Shown: positions 25,118-34,951, numbered from the stretch's first letter. The stretch is 64,000 nt of DNA from Hyphomicrobiales bacterium (GCA_900468805.1 UEIF01000009.1:1-64000), one strand, 5' to 3'. Numbers and translations: made by a program. The notes: generated from the sequence alone by a model not told the origin.

Positions 25118-26164
25118 CTAAATTCGGCGATCTCCAGCTGAAAGATCGACGCGGCTCCCGCTCTGGTTATCGAAAAACACGGCCCGGTCAAGGTCGCACG
25201 TGACCCAGAAGTTGTCGGCGTGGCGTGGCACGTCCTTGCGGGGACTGATGAGCGTAATGCGTCCGGCTGGACTGTCACAGTGCAGGATCATATCAGAACC
25301 TGTCATTTCAGACAGCATAAGCCGAGCGGGCAGGGCAGGCTCACGCGGCTTTTCGGCGCGGATCGCCATGCATTCGGGCCTCAGCCCAGCCGTCAAGTTT
25401 GCTCGGCCCTGCCAGCCGGGGAGATGTTCGACAGGCAGGAAATTCATCGCGGGAACGCCGAGGAAACCAGCAACAAAGCGGTTCTGCGGCTGGTCGTAGA
25501 TCGCTTCCGGTGTGTCGAACTGCAAGAGGTCGCCATCCTTCATCACGGCAATCCTGTCGGCCAACGAAAGCGCCTCGGTCTGATCATGCGTGACATAGAC
25601 GATGGTGGCGCCGAGCTGGCGATGCAACTCCTTGATCTCGGTGCGCATTGCAACGCGCAGTGCGTTGTCGAGGTTCGACAGCGGCTCGTCCATCAGGAAG
25701 ATGGAGCTGTTGCGCGCCATGGCGCGGCCCATCGCCACACGCTGACGCTGGCCGCCGGACAGCGCGCCCGGCTTGCGATCAAGATAGGCTTCGAGCTGCA
25801 GCGTTCTGGCCACATTTTGGGCGCGCGCATTGCGTTCGGCTTTCGGCATGCCGCGCAGTTCCAAACCGAAAGCGATATTCTCGCGCACCGTCATATGCGG
25901 ATAGAGCGCGTAGTTCTGGAAGATCATGGCGATGTCACGATCCTGCGGGGCGAGATCATTTGCTCGCTTTCCACCTATTTCGATATCGCCCTGTTCGCAG
26001 CGTTCCAGGCCGGCAATCAGGCGCAACAACGTGGACTTGCCGCAGCCGGACGGGCCGACGATGACGATGAATTCGCCTGATTTGATATCCATGGAAACGC
26101 CATGCAGGATTTCCGGCCCGCCGGGATAGGATTTCCTGATGTCTCGAAGGATGATGCCGCTCAT
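25118..26164 (-). CDS. ugpC: sn-glycerol-3-phosphate-type ABC transporter ATP-binding protein
   Basis: 348 residues. Walker A GPSGCGKSTLL, signature LSGGQRQRVAMGRAM, Walker B FLMDEPLSNLD and a C-terminal TOBE/OB region (about 235-348) as in MalK/UgpC-type ATPases. Start overlaps the ugpQ-like gene's end by 4 bases. It energises the two permeases upstream. Confidence 0.9.
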   Translation of the reverse strand: MSGIILRDIRKSYPGGPEILHGVSMDIKSGEFIVIVGPSGCGKSTLLRLIAGLERCEQGDIEIGGKRANDLAPQDRDIAMIFQNYALYPHMTVRENIAFGLELRGMPKAERNARAQNVARTLQLEAYLDRKPGALSGGQRQRVAMGRAMARNSSIFLMDEPLSNLDNALRVAMRTEIKELHRQLGATIVYVTHDQTEALSLADRIAVMKDGDLLQFDTPEAIYDQPQNRFVAGFLGVPAMNFLPVEHLPGWQGRANLTAGLRPECMAIRAEKPREPALPARLMLSEMTGSDMILHCDSPAGRITLISPRKDVPRHADNFWVTCDLDRAVFFDNQSGSRVDLSAGDRRI

Positions 26165-26910
26165 TGGGCGGCCTCTGCCCGGAAGCGGTCGCGAATGGCG
26201 ATTGCAAGGCTAGGCCTGTCCGTCGTGAAGACCTTGATGCCGAGCGCCAGCACCTTCTCGATCTGTCTGGCCGAATGGGCAGCCCAGCAGCCGAAATCGA
26301 GCCCGGCGTTCTCGATCTCGGCCATCAATATGGAATCGGCCGTATCAACATGGACGCCGAGTTCGGGGATGTCGTGAGCTTTGGCGACTTCGATGACAGC
26401 TGCTGGTCCGAGCTGACGCAAGACCGGCGGGCTGACGAGCCAGAGTTTTGGCCGGCTGGTAGCCGCCGAAAGCGCATCCTGCGACTCCACCAGAAAGGAG
26501 GAGAAGATCGTTCTTTCCAGCATGCCGTGACGGGCGAGGGTTTCGACGACGCGAGGCACAAAATTCTCATAGGGGCGACCGTCGACGCCAGGCTTTATCT
26601 CGCAGCGGAAATCCACCGTGCTGTCGGCGTAGAGGGTGCAAAGCTCGGCAAGCGAGATCGGATGCCCACCGTTGCTGTAGTTGATGATAGCGACCCGGAC
26701 TTCTGCTTCGCTCATGGCGGCGATCGCACCGCTACGGTCCGTCGTCCCGTCCAGCGTTGCGTCGTGATGGACCATGATCGCGCCATCGGCTGTCGGATGG
26801 ACGTCGAATTCCACCTCCTCCAGTAGCATTCTTGCCGTCGCAGCAAAGCCTTGCGGCGTGCTGTCGCCGAATTCCAGAGTGCCGCCGCGGTGCGATGCGA
26901 TGCGTGTCAT
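26161..26910 (-). CDS. ugpQ: glycerophosphodiester phosphodiesterase
   Basis: 249 residues from ATG 26910 (AAGGA at 10 bases); an ATG at 26931 would add seven residues. Catalytic parts are IASHRGG, EVEFDVHPTADG and MVHHDATLDGTTD, plus FRCEIKPG and a late VFTTDRPSLA. It has no signal peptide, as in UgpQ, and hydrolyses imported glycerophosphodiesters to glycerol 3-phosphate plus alcohol in the cytoplasm. Its position inside a ugp operon supports this role. Confidence 0.9.
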   Translation of the reverse strand: MTRIASHRGGTLEFGDSTPQGFAATARMLLEEVEFDVHPTADGAIMVHHDATLDGTTDRSGAIAAMSEAEVRVAIINYSNGGHPISLAELCTLYADSTVDFRCEIKPGVDGRPYENFVPRVVETLARHGMLERTIFSSFLVESQDALSAATSRPKLWLVSPPVLRQLGPAAVIEVAKAHDIPELGVHVDTADSILMAEIENAGLDFGCWAAHSARQIEKVLALGIKVFTTDRPSLAIAIRDRFRAEAAQ

Positions 26911-26935
26911 TCTATGCTTGTCCTTCTTCATGGAT

Positions 26936-27745
26936 CTATTTGACCGCGCCGAGCGTAATGCCGCGCACGAGATGGCGCTCGACCAGCAGAAAGCCGAGCA
27001 GCACCGGCAGGATGCTGAGGGTGCAGGCGGCCATGACGAGCGGCCAGTCGACCAGGCCCTCGCCGGGATTGATACGATAGAGGCGGGCAAGGCCGATCTG
27101 CAGCGTGTAGAGGTCTTCCTTGCCGACGGCCACCAGCGGCCAGATGTAGTTGTTCCATTCGCTGATGAAGATGTAGAGACCCATCGAGAAGATCGCCGGC
27201 CTGGCGATCGGCACGATCACCCGCCAGAGCACCTGCAGCGGTGTGGCTCCGTCCATATAGGCGGCCTCGTCCAGAGCCTTCGGAATGCCCTTGATGTACT
27301 GGCGCAGGAAGAAGGCAGCAAAGCCGTTCGAGATCGCCGGCAGGATGAGGCCGGCGTAAGTGTCGAGCAGGCCGGCCTTGGCAAGCGTCAGATAGTTGGG
27401 GATCAGGCTGATATGGCTCGGGATCATCAATGTGGCGACCGTCGCGCCGAAGAGCAGGTTGCCGCCGCGGAACTGGAAGCGTGCGAAGGCGAAGGCGGCC
27501 ATGGTGGCGACCGTGATGCCGAGCAGCGTCACCAGACCCGAAACGATGATGCTGTTGAGCAGATAACGGGCGAAATTGTACTCGGTGACGGCGCGGACAT
27601 AGTTGTCCAGCGTGAACTCGTACCTGCCGGTATAATAGGATTGCGCCGTCTCGAAGGACATCCAGATGGAGTAAAGAACGGGCGACAGGAAGATCAGCCC
27701 TGCAAGCAGCGCGAGGCCGGTCAAGAGCGGGTTTTCAAGCTTCAT
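26936..27745 (-). CDS. ugpE: carbohydrate ABC transporter permease (UgpE type)
   Basis: 269 residues, six predicted helices, starting with NPLLTGLALLAGLIFLSPVL. The EAA loop is DEAAYMDGATPLQVLWRVIV. The CUT1 family UgpE/MalG-type permease pairs with the gene upstream, whose stop it overlaps by 11 bases. Confidence 0.9.
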   Translation of the reverse strand: MKLENPLLTGLALLAGLIFLSPVLYSIWMSFETAQSYYTGRYEFTLDNYVRAVTEYNFARYLLNSIIVSGLVTLLGITVATMAAFAFARFQFRGGNLLFGATVATLMIPSHISLIPNYLTLAKAGLLDTYAGLILPAISNGFAAFFLRQYIKGIPKALDEAAYMDGATPLQVLWRVIVPIARPAIFSMGLYIFISEWNNYIWPLVAVGKEDLYTLQIGLARLYRINPGEGLVDWPLVMAACTLSILPVLLGFLLVERHLVRGITLGAVK

Positions 27746-28604
27746 AATGCACCTTCCGGCCGATGACGAAGGATTTGATCAGCGCCAGCACGATCAGGAA
27801 AATGAAGAGCAGGACGGCGAGTGCCGAGCCCCTGCCGATGTCGAAGAGAGTGAAACCCACGCGATAAAGCAGGTTGACGAGCATGTCGGTAGCACCCGCG
27901 GGGCCGCCATGGGTCATGATGTTGACGATGGTGAAAACCTGGAAGGCTTCGATCACCGAAATCACCAGCAGGAAATAGGTGGTCGGCATGACGAGCGGGA
28001 CGGTGACCCGGCGGAAGACATGGAAACGCCTGCCGCCATCGACGGCAGCGGCATCATAAAGCTCCTGCGGCACAGCCTGCAGGCCGGCAATATAGATGAC
28101 GATATCGTAGCCGAGCTGTTTCCACGTATTGACGAAAATCAGCACCCAGAGGGCAAGCTGCGGATCCTGCAGCCACGGCACTTTCCCGAGGCCGAGCGAG
28201 GTGAGGACGGCGTTCACCATGCCGTAATCGGTAGCGAAGAGCCAGGAGAAGACGACCGCAATCGAGACGGTTGAGGTAACGGAAGGCAGGAACAGCGCCC
28301 CGCGCAAAAGCCGCGACGGCAATGTCTCGCGGACGAGATAGCTCGCGACCGCGAGCGCCAGCGCCAGCCTGATCGGTACGGAAATCAGCGCAAAGAGTGC
28401 AGTCACCTGCAGCGCATTCCAGAAGTCGCGGGAATTCAGCAGCAGGCGGTAGTTCTCGAAACCGACGAAGGGCATGGTCGGCGACAGAAAGTCCCAGTGC
28501 CGGAAGCTGAGGTTCACACTGGTAATAACGGGGATATAGGTGAAGACCGTGATGAAGATGATCAGCGGTGCGACGAGGAAATAAGGCGTGAGTTTCCGCA
28601 GCAT
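27735..28604 (-). CDS. ugpA: carbohydrate ABC transporter permease (UgpA type)
   Basis: 289 residues, six helices; the N-terminus PYFLVAPLIIFITVFTYIPV and the EAA-type loop YDAAAVDGGRRFHVFRRVTV are typical of UgpA/MalF-type permeases. It forms the membrane channel with UgpE. Confidence 0.9.
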   Translation of the reverse strand: MLRKLTPYFLVAPLIIFITVFTYIPVITSVNLSFRHWDFLSPTMPFVGFENYRLLLNSRDFWNALQVTALFALISVPIRLALALAVASYLVRETLPSRLLRGALFLPSVTSTVSIAVVFSWLFATDYGMVNAVLTSLGLGKVPWLQDPQLALWVLIFVNTWKQLGYDIVIYIAGLQAVPQELYDAAAVDGGRRFHVFRRVTVPLVMPTTYFLLVISVIEAFQVFTIVNIMTHGGPAGATDMLVNLLYRVGFTLFDIGRGSALAVLLFIFLIVLALIKSFVIGRKVHYEA

Positions 28605-28666
28605 GGGACCGAGACAGTTGAGACGACGAGCTGTTTAAGGCCCGCCGTCTTGCTGAAGGGGGAGGC

Positions 28667-29926
28667 TTAGTTGCTGGAACGCTTGGCTTCTTCGCGGGTC
28701 TGGGTCGCGAAGTCTTTCATCGTTTCAGTGACATCGCGCTGGCCGAGCGCCATGGCTTCCCACATCTTGTACTCCGTCGCGCGCATCCAGGTGACGACCG
28801 GCGGACGGGCGCGACCATGGGCGAAGTCGAGCTGCTTGATGGCAACGTCGATGCCCTGCTTTTTGGCAAGCGCCTCGGCGGCAACTGGCTGGGCGGCACT
28901 CTTCTTGTTGATCGGCAGATAGCCGGTCGCGGCGAACCAGACGGCATTGGCTTCCGGCGAAGCGGCATAGCTGATGAACTTGTAGGCAGCATCCTGAACG
29001 TCCTTCGGCGAGGTTGCCAGGATGCCGATGCCGGCGCCGCCGATCGGAACAGAGCAAACCTTGTTGCAGGGCATAGAGCGGACTGCGAGCTTGTCGCCGA
29101 GCGCCTTCCTGGCGCCGCCATAGTCACCTGTCGAGTTCAGGGATATGCCGACCTTGCCGGCGTAAAAAGCGTCGCGGCCGACATCCTCGTCGGTGACGCC
29201 ATCGGGAGAGGCGACCTTCTGGTCATGAACCAGCGAAGCCATCCACTGATAGGCCTCGATCGTGTTCGGCGAGTCGAGCAGGATGTCGTTGGTCTTGGAA
29301 TCGATCAGCTCGCTATCGTTGGACATGACGAGACCCCAGCGGGCGAACTGGCCGGGGGCTGCAATGCCGGTAATGCCTTCCGAGCCGAGCTTTTCGGTGA
29401 TTGTCTTCGAAACGGCAAGAATATCTGCGAAAGTCTTCAGCGGCGGTTCCGTCGTGAAGCCGGCACGCGCGAGGATATCCTTGTTGTAATAGAGGACCGG
29501 CGTCGAGGAGTTGAACGGCACGATGTAGTTCTTGCCGTTGTAGACGCCAACCTCACGGGCGTAGTCGTAGAGGTCGTCCTTCAGCGGGTCGGCATTGAAA
29601 TAGGGCGTGAGGTCGATCAGCGCGCCGCGGTCGGCGAAGAGGCCGTAGCGGGTGACTTCCATGATGACGGCGTCAGGCGCACGTTTGGCGGGGATGGCCG
29701 CCTGCAACTTGGCGACGATATCGTTGTAGTCGCCGACGAACTCGCCTTCGATATGAATCCCGGGGTTGGCGGCCTCGAAATTTGCGATGATCTTGTTGAG
29801 CGCCTCGCCGGAGGATTTGCTGAAGCTGTGCCAGAATTTCACCGTCGTATCGGCATGCGCTGAGCCAACCATGGACAGCAAGGCGACAATACTGGCCGCA
29901 ACCGTATTCTGCAATTTCATTGACAT
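28667..29926 (-). CDS. ugpB: glycerol-3-phosphate-type ABC transporter substrate-binding protein
   Basis: 419 residues with a signal peptide (about 1-25, cleaved near SAHA). The mature start TTVKFWHSFSKSSGEALNKI and the motif IHIEGEFVGDYNDIV match UgpB of the CUT1 family; later IVPFNSSTPVLYYNKDIL. UgpB binds glycerol 3-phosphate and glycerophosphocholine. The family has relatives for other substrates, but a GDPD gene in the operon supports the assignment. First gene of the operon. Confidence 0.9.
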   Translation of the reverse strand: MSMKLQNTVAASIVALLSMVGSAHADTTVKFWHSFSKSSGEALNKIIANFEAANPGIHIEGEFVGDYNDIVAKLQAAIPAKRAPDAVIMEVTRYGLFADRGALIDLTPYFNADPLKDDLYDYAREVGVYNGKNYIVPFNSSTPVLYYNKDILARAGFTTEPPLKTFADILAVSKTITEKLGSEGITGIAAPGQFARWGLVMSNDSELIDSKTNDILLDSPNTIEAYQWMASLVHDQKVASPDGVTDEDVGRDAFYAGKVGISLNSTGDYGGARKALGDKLAVRSMPCNKVCSVPIGGAGIGILATSPKDVQDAAYKFISYAASPEANAVWFAATGYLPINKKSAAQPVAAEALAKKQGIDVAIKQLDFAHGRARPPVVTWMRATEYKMWEAMALGQRDVTETMKDFATQTREEAKRSSN

Positions 29927-30006
29927 AACTTTCTCCTCTGCAAAAAAAATTGCATTCCGTTTGGGCGAGGAGTAGCGCGCAGACGAGACAGTTTCTTAAA
30001 GGCCGT

Positions 30007-30024
30007 ATGAAGTTTTGGTGACAA
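30007..30024 (-). promoter_or_regulatory. possible PHO box upstream of ugpB
   Basis: On the minus strand TTGTCAC-CAAA-ACTTCAT resembles the PhoB direct repeat CTGTCAT-N4-CTGTCAT (5/7 and 4/7 matches at the right spacing), 80 bases before the ugpB start. ugp genes are phosphate-regulated in many bacteria. The match is imperfect. Confidence 0.35.
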
Positions 30025-30176
30025 GGAATCGCCTCAATCACCATGGGTTGTTTGATTTTCTAAAAAACGACTCTGAATAGTGGGGGAAATGTCGTATTTT
30101 AATTTTTTGTTTTTGTCCTCTTTAACGTTCATTTGGGACCCTATTGGCATCGAAACCAACAGGAAGCGGCGGGCAA

Positions 30177-33100
30177 ATGGCCACCATAATTCAGCCGGAA
30201 GACTGGAACAGCTCCCTAACGGGTTACTATTCAATTGAGGTGGATGATCAACCCTTTGAATATCAGGGCGGAGCCAAGGACTATGCCCTGTCGGTGCCGC
30301 GGGAGGGGGCTATCCGGTTCGAGCTGCACGACGGAGACCAGGCTCCGTGGGATGTGGCGAACAATCACGCCTCCGAGCGCGTTGAGATCGCCGACAGGCA
30401 ACCAATCACCTACGGAACGCCGCTGCAGGTTTCCTATGACTTCATGCTCGAGCAGGGGCCGCCCAATACGGCCCATTTCATGGTGCTCGGCCAGCTTCAT
30501 CAGAATGTGCACGAGGGTGCACTGGTCGTCCCGCCACCCTTTTCGGTGACGCTGACGGGCGAGAAGATGGGCATCAGCATCGGTTACAGCGATGCAAATG
30601 GAAATCCGGTTCAGCAGGTAATTTTCACCGACGCCTACGATATCCAACGCGGGCACAACTACGACATAGATATCAAGGCGACCTTCGATCCTGATGGAAA
30701 CGGACGGCTTGTCGTAACGCGAGATGGCGTGACGATTGTCGATTACATGGGGCCGCTCGGTTATATTCAGGATCAGGGGGTCTACTGGGCCGAAGGCATC
30801 TACCGCCATGCGAACGCCACGGAGAGCGTTGCAGCCGTCTACGGTGATCTGGATATAGAGACCGGTTCTACGGTCAACTTTCCAGATCCCGATGCTTATA
30901 TCGCCGCTCCGACCGTTCTGGTGAGCGATGCCATGCATGATCCATCGGGCGGCAATTCGGTAACGATTAGCGGCTCAGCCAAGCTTGGCACCACCGTCGT
31001 CATTTACGAGAACGGCAAAGTGATCGCGACGGCCGAGACAGACTCAATGGGCCGCTACACCGCCGACATCGTCTTTTCGACGACAGGAGAGCATAACCTC
31101 AGCGCGGTCGCCGTCGATTCATCGGGCCGCTACGGTATCATTGCCGCCCCGGCGGGTATCGAGATCGGCACCGCTGCGGAAATCGTTGGACGCATGGACA
31201 GCATCATGACGGATGCCAGCGTTCAATCAATTATCCTCACCGACACGCATATGCTGACGGTTCCCTCCGATTATGTGATGCGCCTCTACATAAATTCAGG
31301 GGTCCTGAACAAGATCGCGGGCGACGATGTTACCTTCAAGACCAGCACGGCGGTCTTAGGCGGAAGCTACGACCGGCAGGTCTATATTTACAACGAACAA
31401 GGCAAGGTCATCGAATCCGAGCGTTATCTCGGAAGCAAGCTGGTCTTCGACCAGAAAATCGGCGCCGATGGCGTCACCACGACCCAGACCTGGAAGACGG
31501 ACGGTTCGTCGGATATCAACATCACCAAGAACGGCGTCCTGATTGAGTACGAGCAATATGATTCTTTGAACCGACTGAAGTTCGAGCAGACCTTCAACGA
31601 TGACGGTTCCCGCAAGACTGTCACCTATTTCGATCCGGCCTCCGGGGCAAAAACGATCGAAACCGTCTATAACGCCGACAAGAGTTCGACCCGCACCACG
31701 TATGGCATCACCGGCAAAGACTATGTCGAGGAAGCCTATACCTACGATGCAACGGGCAAGCTGATCCTTCAGGAGCGTTTCGCACCCGGGCACACGAAGA
31801 TCATGTCCACCAGTTGGGAGCCCGACGGAACGACGGAAACGCACCGCTATAACGCCGCCGGTCAGGAAACGAGTTTCTCAATCGTCCACGCCGACAAGTC
31901 GCATGTCGAAGGCACTTTCGGCATCACCGGTCAGCCCTATTCCGGTCAGATCATCAGCTATGACACCAGTAACAAGATGGTCTCCAAGGATCTGCTCGAC
32001 CAGAACGGCCGGCTCATCAGCACAGAAACATTCGGAATAAACCCAGCGCTGAAGGTCTTTGCTTATGCAAACAGCACCGGTCCCGCCACGGGTTACACTC
32101 TCTATGCCGCAGACCATTCCTATGACGTGGCCACTTATGCCGCCGGCACGACAAACGTCGCAAAGCTCAGCCACTACGACGCTAACGGCAACCTGATCGG
32201 AACAGATATTCTCATACCGGATCCCTCGCTTGGCACTTACGATCCCGTGACGAACACCTATTATCAGGAAATTCGAAACAGCGACGGGTCGAAAGAGGGG
32301 CATCGGTACGATGCTGATACCGGCAGGGAGCTCAGCTATTATATCCGCAATGCCGACGGCAGCCGCACCGAGGCCAACTTGGCTGTCAAAGGCAAGGATT
32401 ATGTCGAACAGATCATCAGCTACGATTCCAAGGGCAAGATTATCGATCTGGTGCGCAAGTACGGCGATCCTAGCCATACGATCGCCCATACTGAACATTT
32501 TGACAGCACCGGCGCCGGCGAGATCCGAAATTTCGACGTGACTGGCCAGCTTACAACTGCGCTGTTCTATACTGCAGGGCAGAAACTGATCAAAACCGAA
32601 ACCTACGCGCCGGGTGATCACCTCAAGGAGTTCACGGCTTACAATAGCGACGGATCGAAGGAGACCCACAGATTCGATCCTGCCACTGGGCACGAGACCG
32701 GTTATAGCATTCGCTATGCTGACGGTGGGCGTGTCGAAGCAAGCCTTGCGATCACTGGCAAGGACTATGCCCAACAAATTCAGACATATGATGCCGCCGG
32801 AAAGCTCATCGATAGCGTCCGCAAATACGGTGACGCTGCTCACACCGTTTCGCAGTCATACCATTTGAATGCGGATGGATCGCAGGAGTGCAACAACTTC
32901 GACGCGAAGGGCCGGCAAACGGTATCGGATACGACGCATTCGGACCATTCGCGCGACTACATCCTGTTTACATATGCCGGAGATGGAGCGTCGCCGAGCA
33001 CGACCGAGCAGACCCACTACGGCGTCGTCGGCAACAAGCAATGGACGGACAAAACGAATGTCGACGGCTCGCACACACAAACAGCATTTGCTGCCGGTGT

Positions 33101-33401
33101 GACCCTGACGTCGCATGAGGGGGTGAAAGACACGCTGGTCGGTTCCAGCATCGCCAACGATGTTTTCCTCTTCCACGCTCAGGCAGGCCAGGATACGGTT
33201 TCTGGTTTCCAGGCGCATGGGGGAAATATCCATGACCGAATCGCCTTCGACAGCTCGCTGGTGGACGATTACGCCAGCCTGCATGCGTTAATGAGCTCCA
33301 CCTCCGCCGGAACGCTCATCACCTTCGACGATCATAACAGTGTGCTGATCTCCAAGGTCGCAATCGCGAACCTGTCTTCCGACGACTTCCTCTTTGTGTA
33401 G
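30177..33401 (+). CDS. large, probably type I-secreted protein with polysaccharide-lyase-like domain and internal repeats
   Basis: 1,074 residues from ATG 30177 (AGGAAG upstream; a TTG at 30144 is possible). Residues ~20-240 look like the heparin lyase I-type Polysacc_lyase fold: IRFELHDGDQAPWD, SERVEIADRQ, MVLGQLHQ, TRDGVTIVDYMG and a late AEGIYRH. An Ig-like domain (about 244-330) follows. Four diverged repeats start near residues 474, 548, 701 and 823 (consensus DGS.ETHR.D..G, then ITGKDYV.QI..YD..GKLI). The C-terminus (about 976-1074; SNDV-type FLFHAQAGQDTVSGF and final LSSDDFLFV) resembles RTX/type I secretion signals. No Sec signal. No transporter is adjacent. Probably acts on polysaccharide outside the cell. 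Confidence 0.75.
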   Translation: MATIIQPEDWNSSLTGYYSIEVDDQPFEYQGGAKDYALSVPREGAIRFELHDGDQAPWDVANNHASERVEIADRQPITYGTPLQVSYDFMLEQGPPNTAHFMVLGQLHQNVHEGALVVPPPFSVTLTGEKMGISIGYSDANGNPVQQVIFTDAYDIQRGHNYDIDIKATFDPDGNGRLVVTRDGVTIVDYMGPLGYIQDQGVYWAEGIYRHANATESVAAVYGDLDIETGSTVNFPDPDAYIAAPTVLVSDAMHDPSGGNSVTISGSAKLGTTVVIYENGKVIATAETDSMGRYTADIVFSTTGEHNLSAVAVDSSGRYGIIAAPAGIEIGTAAEIVGRMDSIMTDASVQSIILTDTHMLTVPSDYVMRLYINSGVLNKIAGDDVTFKTSTAVLGGSYDRQVYIYNEQGKVIESERYLGSKLVFDQKIGADGVTTTQTWKTDGSSDINITKNGVLIEYEQYDSLNRLKFEQTFNDDGSRKTVTYFDPASGAKTIETVYNADKSSTRTTYGITGKDYVEEAYTYDATGKLILQERFAPGHTKIMSTSWEPDGTTETHRYNAAGQETSFSIVHADKSHVEGTFGITGQPYSGQIISYDTSNKMVSKDLLDQNGRLISTETFGINPALKVFAYANSTGPATGYTLYAADHSYDVATYAAGTTNVAKLSHYDANGNLIGTDILIPDPSLGTYDPVTNTYYQEIRNSDGSKEGHRYDADTGRELSYYIRNADGSRTEANLAVKGKDYVEQIISYDSKGKIIDLVRKYGDPSHTIAHTEHFDSTGAGEIRNFDVTGQLTTALFYTAGQKLIKTETYAPGDHLKEFTAYNSDGSKETHRFDPATGHETGYSIRYADGGRVEASLAITGKDYAQQIQTYDAAGKLIDSVRKYGDAAHTVSQSYHLNADGSQECNNFDAKGRQTVSDTTHSDHSRDYILFTYAGDGASPSTTEQTHYGVVGNKQWTDKTNVDGSHTQTAFAAGVTLTSHEGVKDTLVGSSIANDVFLFHAQAGQDTVSGFQAHGGNIHDRIAFDSSLVDDYASLHALMSSTSAGTLITFDDHNSVLISKVAIANLSSDDFLFV

Positions 33402-33548
33402 AGAGATGTCTCGTCGTCGGTGACGCAGAAAAGATGACGGTACTCCCATCAGGAGGTTTGGCGAGGTCTACCTGATGCCCATTCTGCAACAGGCGCGGGC
33501 CGGATGAAAGCCACCAGCCCGGCGCTCTCGCTGATGAAGGAACCGAGC

Positions 33549-34865
33549 TTACCTTTTCTCGGGCTTCCGTCCGATGGCAAAATAACCGAACCCATGCTTG
33601 GCAACTTCACTTGCCGGGTAAATGTTTCGGAGATCGACAATAACCGAATCTCTCATGACGCTTTTGAGGCGTTTGAGGTCGAGTGCGCGGAATTCGTCCC
33701 ATTCGGTGACAATGACAATCGCGTCGGCATCCACGGCGATCTCATAAGGATCTTTCCCGTAAGTGATGGGGCCGAGCATGTCCTTTGCCGCTTCCATGCC
33801 TTCGGGATCGTAGGCGTGGACCGTGGCCCCGCCATCGAGCAGGGCCTGAACGATGGTGATCGACGGCGCGTCACGCATGTCGTCGGTGTTCGGCTTGAAA
33901 GTAAGGCCGAGAACGGCAATCTTCTTGCCGCGCACGTCACCATCGCAGGCGGCGATAACCTTGCGACCCATGGCGCGCTTGCGATTGTCGTTGATCGCGA
34001 CCGTCGTCTCGATGAGACGTACGGGGCTGTCAAAGTCCTGCGCGGTCTTGACGAGGGCGAGCGTATCCTTGGGGAAGCACGACCCACCGTAGCCCGGGCC
34101 AGCATGCAGGAATTTGTCGCCGATACGCTTGTCCATACCGATGCCCTTAGCAACTTTCTGGACGTCAGCGCCGATCTTTTCTGAGAGATCGGCGATCTCG
34201 TTGATGAAGGTGATCTTCATCGCGAGGAATGCGTTGGCGGCGTATTTGATGAGCTCGGAGGTGCGGCGCTCGCAGAAGTAGAGCGGCGCTTCGTTGAGAT
34301 AGAGCGGGCGATATACCTCGCGCATGACCTCGATCGCACGGGCATCCTCCGTGCCGATCACGATACGGTCGGGACGCTTGAAGTCGGTGATCGCTGCACC
34401 TTCCCGCAAGAATTCGGGATTGGAGACGACTGCAATATCCTTTTCCGGAAATTCTTCACGGAAGATGCGTTCGATTTCGTCCCCGGTACCCACGGGAACG
34501 GTCGATTTGGTAACGACGACGGTGAAGCCCTTGATAGCGGCAGCAATTTCGCGCGCTGCAGCATAGACATAGGTCAGATCCGCGTGGCCGTCGCCGCGGC
34601 GCGAGGGCGTGCCGACGGCGATGAAGACGACATCTGCTTCACCGACGGAAGGGGCGAGGTCTTTAGAGAAATCCAGGCGTCCGGCTTCGCGGTTCTGCTG
34701 AATGATGGCCTCGAGCCCAGGTTCAAAAATAGGCACTTCGCCGGCTTCCAGCGCTGTTATTTTTGCCTCGGACTTATCGACGCAAGTCACATGGTGACCA
34801 AAGTCGGCGAAGCAGGCACCTGAAACGAGACCGACATAGCCAGAACCAATCATAACGATACGCAT
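33549..34865 (-). CDS. ugd: UDP-glucose 6-dehydrogenase
   Basis: 438 residues (rkpK in rhizobia). NAD-binding start MRIVMIGSGYVGLVSGACFA, the catalytic Cys in GYGGSCFPKDT, and LGLTFKPNTDDMRDAPS of the C-terminal domain. It oxidises UDP-glucose to UDP-glucuronate, a precursor of acidic exopolysaccharide and capsule. It is the third of three leftward nucleotide-sugar genes with manC and manB. Confidence 0.97.
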   Translation of the reverse strand: MRIVMIGSGYVGLVSGACFADFGHHVTCVDKSEAKITALEAGEVPIFEPGLEAIIQQNREAGRLDFSKDLAPSVGEADVVFIAVGTPSRRGDGHADLTYVYAAAREIAAAIKGFTVVVTKSTVPVGTGDEIERIFREEFPEKDIAVVSNPEFLREGAAITDFKRPDRIVIGTEDARAIEVMREVYRPLYLNEAPLYFCERRTSELIKYAANAFLAMKITFINEIADLSEKIGADVQKVAKGIGMDKRIGDKFLHAGPGYGGSCFPKDTLALVKTAQDFDSPVRLIETTVAINDNRKRAMGRKVIAACDGDVRGKKIAVLGLTFKPNTDDMRDAPSITIVQALLDGGATVHAYDPEGMEAAKDMLGPITYGKDPYEIAVDADAIVIVTEWDEFRALDLKRLKSVMRDSVIVDLRNIYPASEVAKHGFGYFAIGRKPEKR

Positions 34866-34887
34866 GAAGCTATCTCCAAGTTAAAAT

Positions 34888-34940
34888 AACGCCACTTGGG
34901 CTATATGCTGCAACGCAACAAATCAAGCCTAAATGGCGTT
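34888..34940 (-). terminator. possible terminator between manC and ugd
   Basis: On the minus strand AACGCCA (34940-34934) and TGGCGTT (34894-34888) can pair, with an inner GGCT/AGCC pair, followed by ATTTTAAC. The loop is long, so this is a weak call. Confidence 0.3.
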
Positions 34941-34951
34941 TTAAGGAAACG

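Noticed and set aside
28817..29863. 348-codon open frame antisense to ugpB
   Set aside because: Shadow of a secure gene with a signal peptide and family motifs on the other strand.
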